DNA of 64,000 nucleotides, taken from positions 62,001 through 126,000 of the IMG/VR virus record IMGVR_UViG_3300017917_002938, one strand, 5' to 3'. The notes beneath the pieces were generated by a model. That model was not told the DNA's origin. It saw only the letters and a program-made list of their open reading frames with translations, and did no database searches. The translations under genes and the position numbers were made by a program. The DNA comes from a virus. Positions 60,128 through 64,000 of the stretch are shown here, one piece after another; position 1 is the stretch's first letter; each line of letters begins with the position of its first letter.

Positions 60128-61133
60128 AGCTAAATTCCTTTTTGGCTGCTTCCTCAAGCTGCTTCATAATGTCTTCCGTGAAGTACTTTTCTGGATTCTC
60201 ATTAATATTTTTACCAAATACCTTTGTGCCATCTGGTAATTCATAACGAGTAGAGGATTTTTTGATAATGTTATACTTCTCTGCTAGCTCTAGGAGCCCA
60301 TAGTACCTATCGAGCCCTTTGGAGAAAGTAAGTAACACTTCGACTTGGGCTTGCTCTTTTGATAGCCTAGATTTATACATCTTGACTTTGATGATATTAC
60401 CGATAACTTCTGTTCCATCTTTTTCACGTCTTTTGGTGAGCATAGCAATCGTGCTAGCCGCATATTTGAGTCCTGTTCCACCGCCTAGCTCCTTTGTAGG
60501 TACGTAAGATCCAACTAAATCATAAACATGATTAGTCACTAACATTGGCACTTTAACCTTAGCTAATTTCAAAGTAATTACTCTGAAAGCAGCTTTAATG
60601 ACCTGCGCCTTAGTCATATCTCTAGTATCCTTACCTTCAAGAGAGTCTTCCATCTCTTTAGAGGTCGATAGCATTCCTAAACTATCTAATACAAATAGCA
60701 TAGGAGGACGTTTATTCTCAGGTTGTTTATCATATGCATCAAGCATCTTTAATGCATGAGTTTTAAACTTCTGAATAGTATCCGGCTCAGCAATAATTAC
60801 TCTTCCGGTATCAATACCTCTTTCCTCCATCATACCTTTGGTAACGGCGGCTTCAGTATCGTAATATACTACTCCTCCCTCGGGGTTTTGTTCAAGGAAG
60901 GATCTGACGACCCCAAGAACGAAGTAAGTCTTACCAGTAGCGGACTCTCCTGCAAAAGCAGTAACTTTATTATCAGGGACGCCACCGTAGAGGCTACCAC
61001 TGAGAACAGCGTTGAGAATGTAGCTGCCAGTATCAATAAAACCCCCAAACTCAGCACTGCCGTTGCCGTCAGCGGCAATAGAAGTATCTTCATCTTTAAT
61101 TTCCTCTACTAAATTTCTAAAAAAACTAGTCAT
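60069..61133 (-). CDS. uvsX: UvsX, RecA-like recombinase
   Basis: A 354-residue recombinase. [14 protein letters not shown] (about 60-73) is Walker [13 protein letters not shown] (about 145-156) Walker B, and [12 protein letters not shown] the DNA-binding loop region. It forms filaments on single-stranded DNA for recombination-dependent replication. Confidence 0.95.
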   Translation of the reverse strand: MTSFFRNLVEEIKDEDTSIAADGNGSAEFGGFIDTGSYILNAVLSGSLYGGVPDNKVTAFAGESATGKTYFVLGVVRSFLEQNPEGGVVYYDTEAAVTKGMMEERGIDTGRVIIAEPDTIQKFKTHALKMLDAYDKQPENKRPPMLFVLDSLGMLSTSKEMEDSLEGKDTRDMTKAQVIKAAFRVITLKLAKVKVPMLVTNHVYDLVGSYVPTKELGGGTGLKYAASTIAMLTKRREKDGTEVIGNIIKVKMYKSRLSKEQAQVEVLLTFSKGLDRYYGLLELAEKYNIIKKSSTRYELPDGTKVFGKNINENPEKYFTEDIMKQLEEAAKKEFSYGTAGRSVDEELVEAVAAE

Positions 61134-61312
61134 TGTATATTATCCTCTATTTGTTTCTGATAATGATTTTTTAATCGAATGTATGCGTCGTATACAGATT
61201 TAGGAATTACTTTGCCGTAAGAGGTTAGTTCTTGTTCGATAGCTAGCGCAAGCTCCCTCGACAATTTAATCTCTTGTGCGTATCCAATAGGGTGAACTTC
61301 GAAGTCAGGCAT
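61130..61312 (-). CDS. Conserved T4-like protein, 60 aa
   Basis: [21 protein letters not shown] is a start found in conserved T4-like proteins next to uvsX. GGAG lies 6 nt before the ATG at 61312. Function unknown. Confidence 0.7.
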   Translation of the reverse strand: MPDFEVHPIGYAQEIKLSRELALAIEQELTSYGKVIPKSVYDAYIRLKNHYQKQIEDNIQ

Positions 61313-61523
61313 TTTGTCTCCAAGGGTCTTTACTTTCAAGTATACTAGGATTATTCTCCGCTAACAAATCCATTTCATAACGGTGAGGATAATGTCTAAG
61401 AATAGTTCTAGCTTGGTCACGAATACTCTTAGGTAATCGGGGTGTCTTTTTAGGGTCAATAAGTTCAAGCATGAATTCTTCAGCCCAAATTACTGCACGG
61501 TATCTTTCATATGGTATAGTCAA
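61305..61523 (-). CDS. BPSL0761-like small protein, 72 aa
   Basis: MTIPYERYRAVIWAEEFMLELIDPKKTPRLPKSIRDQARTILRHYP matches the family named after BPSL0761 (PYERYRAV...DP...TPR.PK.IR..A...LRHYP), found in phages and bacteria, function unknown. Confidence 0.72.
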   Translation of the reverse strand: MTIPYERYRAVIWAEEFMLELIDPKKTPRLPKSIRDQARTILRHYPHRYEMDLLAENNPSILESKDPWRQNA

Positions 61524-62443
61524 AACGAACCTCCATCCTTCATATCTTTAATCTGATTGGGATCTATCTCTATTTTACCTGCTTTTCGTTTTCTGTTCAA
61601 CTCTTGTGTACGTCTGATCCATCTAGGGACATAGTCTTTTTTTTCATCTTTGTCTTCTCTTATCATTTCTGCAATGACAGGATCTTCTTCTATTGGACGT
61701 CTATAATTGATAGAACTGTTAGCAGCTATAAGAAGAGCAAGAGCAAGAGGATCAAACACCACTACGATAAGAATAATAACCCATCTGACAGATTTGTCAA
61801 TGATAGAGTCAGAAGCTTCCCCGTATATTAACTCAGCAATGTACTTGATGGGTCCTACTTCTGCAGTTACTTTTCTTAATTCAGATGCTATGGGAGCTCG
61901 TTCTTCATTCAGTCTGGCGATTCTTCCTTGAGCTGATCCAATGTCAGCCATAAGTGAGGTTCGTTCCTTCTGTTGTCCTCGTCTAATTTGTACAGCTCTC
62001 TCCATTCCCTTCTCATCTGAGCTTCGTGTAACTGTCTGGTCAACCTGCGCGTCCAGTTGATTGAGTGCTTTTCTTGCTGTTTCAATTGTATCTCTCTCTG
62101 TTTTTATTTTTTCGTCTATAATTGAAAGTTTACTTGCAACGTCTCCAGTAGGGACAGCTTGATCGAGATGGGCTTTGGAAAGATATCCAAACGTTCCCAT
62201 CGATGTTATTAACATGAGTACTGCTACAGCTGCAGTCAAATAATACTTAATAGTTTTAGGAGCTGTATACCAGTTTCTATAGACCCAAGATGCAGCTACT
62301 ACTTTAGCTAACTCTAACGACCCGCCCATGATTACAATAGGCCAGAAGGCAGTTGAAAAAATAGCGGTAAGGCCTACTACAGAGTAAAAGGCCGCTACTG
62401 TAGAAAGTAGTAAAGCAGTAAAAAGGGTCAATAAATTAATCAT
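61520..62443 (-). CDS. Membrane protein with coiled coil, 307 aa
   Basis: Three N-terminal membrane segments within residues 1-90, a coiled coil at about 105-205, another membrane segment (WVIILIVVVFDPLALALLIA) and a basic C-terminus. Similar proteins lie in the replication region of marine T4-like phages as I recall. A membrane anchor for replication is conceivable but unproven. Confidence 0.72.
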   Translation of the reverse strand: MINLLTLFTALLLSTVAAFYSVVGLTAIFSTAFWPIVIMGGSLELAKVVAASWVYRNWYTAPKTIKYYLTAAVAVLMLITSMGTFGYLSKAHLDQAVPTGDVASKLSIIDEKIKTERDTIETARKALNQLDAQVDQTVTRSSDEKGMERAVQIRRGQQKERTSLMADIGSAQGRIARLNEERAPIASELRKVTAEVGPIKYIAELIYGEASDSIIDKSVRWVIILIVVVFDPLALALLIAANSSINYRRPIEEDPVIAEMIREDKDEKKDYVPRWIRRTQELNRKRKAGKIEIDPNQIKDMKDGGSF

Positions 62444-62732
62444 TTACAATCTTATTCACTCTATCAATAAAAGCTTTCATCTTTACGGATCTATCAGGCC
62501 AGTGAATATATTCTTTATTGTCGTCTTTGGCTAGATTTTTTAACAAAGGCATTACTGCCTTATACAATTGTTCTAGTTTACCTTTGTAGGTTTGTTCGAT
62601 TTCTTCAATATCTTTTGATTGTTTAGTAACTTGTTGTTGAAGGGCTCGTTCTCTTGCTCTCAACTCCTCTTCACTAACAGCACTAAATCCAAAGTCATCG
62701 TCATCATATGCGTCGTCTATGCTTAGTCTCAT
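62436..62732 (-). CDS. Conserved T4-like protein, 98 aa
   Basis: FGFSAVSEEELRARERALQQ, a coiled coil and the end YIHWPDRSVKMKAFIDRVNK, a pattern conserved in T4-like phages between gp43 and uvsX. It overlaps the polymerase gene by 4 nt. Function unknown. Confidence 0.7.
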   Translation of the reverse strand: MRLSIDDAYDDDDFGFSAVSEEELRARERALQQQVTKQSKDIEEIEQTYKGKLEQLYKAVMPLLKNLAKDDNKEYIHWPDRSVKMKAFIDRVNKIVND

Positions 62733-64000
62733 CCGAAAAATGCCTCCAGGTTATTTCTTTTTTCAACATGCCATCCAATAGTGTTTAGAATAGACTGTAG
62801 TGGATCAATAAAAGCTTTTTCAAATTGCTTATTATAGTCAATATAGCTATCTAAGTTCAACTCTTTAGGTAGTTTACCCGGGGTCGAGATAACATGCTCT
62901 CCAATATAGTTAGGGGTCTTGAGATAACAGAATTTTATCTTCTCACCTCTATTAACTAAATCGTATTTTTTATCCAGCTGTTTTTGCTTTAAGAAGTGAT
63001 TATATAGTAGTGCGCCTTTAACATGAATAGGAGTACCGGTCTTGAATATAGTGTTAACATCTTGCCATTTTCCTAACTCTTTACACCCTCTAGGAAACGC
63101 CACAACATCAAATGGTTGTTGGAAGAAGTTGTCTTTAGTCTGTTCGACAAACTTAATCAAATCATCTTCCGTATCATTCATAATAATATTAAACGCTTTG
63201 GTAATCGATTCTTTTACGATAGCAGGAGTAGAAGAGCGTACCGCCTCTACACCCATCATCTTAAGTTTAGGTTCTTTATACCTTACGCCTTCGTTGTCAT
63301 GTACGTTTAAGATGTAGCGTTTCTTAGCAATAAAAATTCCTTTGTCAGCAATAGCCTCACGCTTCATCTTCATCTTCTGATCGTAAGCGTTTACATATAC
63401 TGCAAGTTCATCGTATTGTTTGTCAATGAAAGGTTCAAGCGCTGACTGGCAATACTTGTCAATCATCTCGATGATCTTTTCTTTTGAGGGAGATTGTTGA
63501 CCCTCGAAAGCTTTCTTAATAAAAGGACCAAAGTCAATATACATCGAGTCAGTATCAACAGCAATTACATAATCTACACCCTGTGTTTTGAGTGCTTTGT
63601 TGAAGTACTCATTAATCTTGTTCTCTATCCAACGAATAGATAATTGACCGGACTTAGTAATAGACTCAGCAAAGCGAGTATCAAACCATCTGAAGAACTT
63701 ATTAGCCAAAGCACCATAAGCAGAGTTTAACTGAATCTTTTTCGCAAGCTGCATATTATGGCAGCGAGCGATCTCCTTTTCCAACTCATACGTCTTTTCT
63801 TTCTCATACTTACGTTTGGCATCGAGCATTTCGTTCTTGAATTTGACACGGTCATTGTACATCTTCTCCATTAGCTTAGGAAGGAATCCTTGGCGGTCTC
63901 TGTCATAATAACATCCACTTGCTGCTACGGTGTAGTTGCACGATAACATCTCATTACGAATTCCAAAATCGTTCAGAGCACCGCCAAGAATTTTTTCAAC
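62729..64000 (-). CDS. 43: DNA polymerase, T4 gp43-like (family B), C-terminal part
   Basis: The open frame runs to the window edge, so 423 C-terminal residues are seen. QLAKKIQLNSAYGALANKFF is motif B of family B polymerases and DYVIAVDTDSMYIDF is motif C with the catalytic DTD. The exonuclease and motif A regions lie outside. The end NLEAFFG could bind the sliding clamp. Confidence 0.95.
   Translation of the reverse strand, partial: VEKILGGALNDFGIRNEMLSCNYTVAASGCYYDRDRQGFLPKLMEKMYNDRVKFKNEMLDAKRKYEKEKTYELEKEIARCHNMQLAKKIQLNSAYGALANKFFRWFDTRFAESITKSGQLSIRWIENKINEYFNKALKTQGVDYVIAVDTDSMYIDFGPFIKKAFEGQQSPSKEKIIEMIDKYCQSALEPFIDKQYDELAVYVNAYDQKMKMKREAIADKGIFIAKKRYILNVHDNEGVRYKEPKLKMMGVEAVRSSTPAIVKESITKAFNIIMNDTEDDLIKFVEQTKDNFFQQPFDVVAFPRGCKELGKWQDVNTIFKTGTPIHVKGALLYNHFLKQKQLDKKYDLVNRGEKIKFCYLKTPNYIGEHVISTPGKLPKELNLDSYIDYNKQFEKAFIDPLQSILNTIGWHVEKRNNLEAFFG

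Overview
The window is a 64 kb piece of a large, strictly lytic T4-like myovirus. The evidence is a set of T4-type genes that are rarely found together elsewhere: DNA polymerase gp43 (C-terminal part at the right edge), UvsX, helicase gp41, primase gp61, RNase H (rnh), NrdA/NrdB, dCMP deaminase and ThyX. There are also T4-like late promoters with a TAAATA core and head proteins that carry T4-style capsid-targeting N-termini. All genes but one run on the minus strand and most overlap by 1-30 nt. A phage-encoded PqqA precursor peptide points to a Gram-negative host that makes PQQ, most simply a PQQ-dependent methylotroph or alcohol oxidiser. The host assignment is inference.

Layout. 0-6.3 kb: an array of 28 tRNA genes, all with encoded CCA, covering all 20 amino acids, interleaved with a few small genes and several large hairpin-bounded spacers. 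6.38-6.6 kb: a probable independent small RNA with its own promoter and terminator. 6.6-22.4 kb: replication, nucleotide and sugar metabolism (RNase H, PD-(D/E)XK nuclease, a heptose/nucleotide-sugar operon, RuvC-like resolvase, dCMP deaminase, fatty acid desaturase, NrdB, NrdA, ThyX, primase). 22.4-24.3 kb: lysis cassette (XhlA-like, holin, two spanin-like proteins) with two small proteins bearing capsid-targeting sequences. 24.3-36.8 kb: virion genes, including collagen-like and other fibre or decoration proteins, large head-internal polyproteins, a Dps-like ferritin, a polyprotein with an N-terminal nucleotidyltransferase and a ligase-like nucleotidyltransferase. 36.9-40.5 kb: a phosphoesterase, the pqqA gene, AhpD, an SGNH hydrolase and AhpC. 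40.6-52.9 kb: an accessory region of about 40 very small genes, read from repeated strong early promoters, with the only plus-strand gene (50,487-50,984). 52.9-56.8 kb: a run of secreted, lipid-anchored and membrane proteins. 57-64 kb: the replication and recombination core.

Regulation. Nineteen copies of one early promoter type (GTTGATTTAATTT-like -35 region, exactly 17 nt, TATAAT-like -10) lie in front of the early genes and tRNAs. The structural region is nearly free of them and uses TATAAATA or CCTAAATA elements instead. Intrinsic terminators lie at 6.4, 14.3, 36.8, 38.8, 40.5 and 52.6 kb. Two redox-related genes, pqqA and ahpC, carry terminator-like hairpins directly before their ribosome binding sites.

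The most notable points are the phage PqqA, the structured spacers of the tRNA array that can sequester tRNA 3' ends, four tRNAs sharing an A54/T58 T-loop swap, a class II tRNA with anticodon TAT, and enzymes that appear to be built into head-internal polyproteins.
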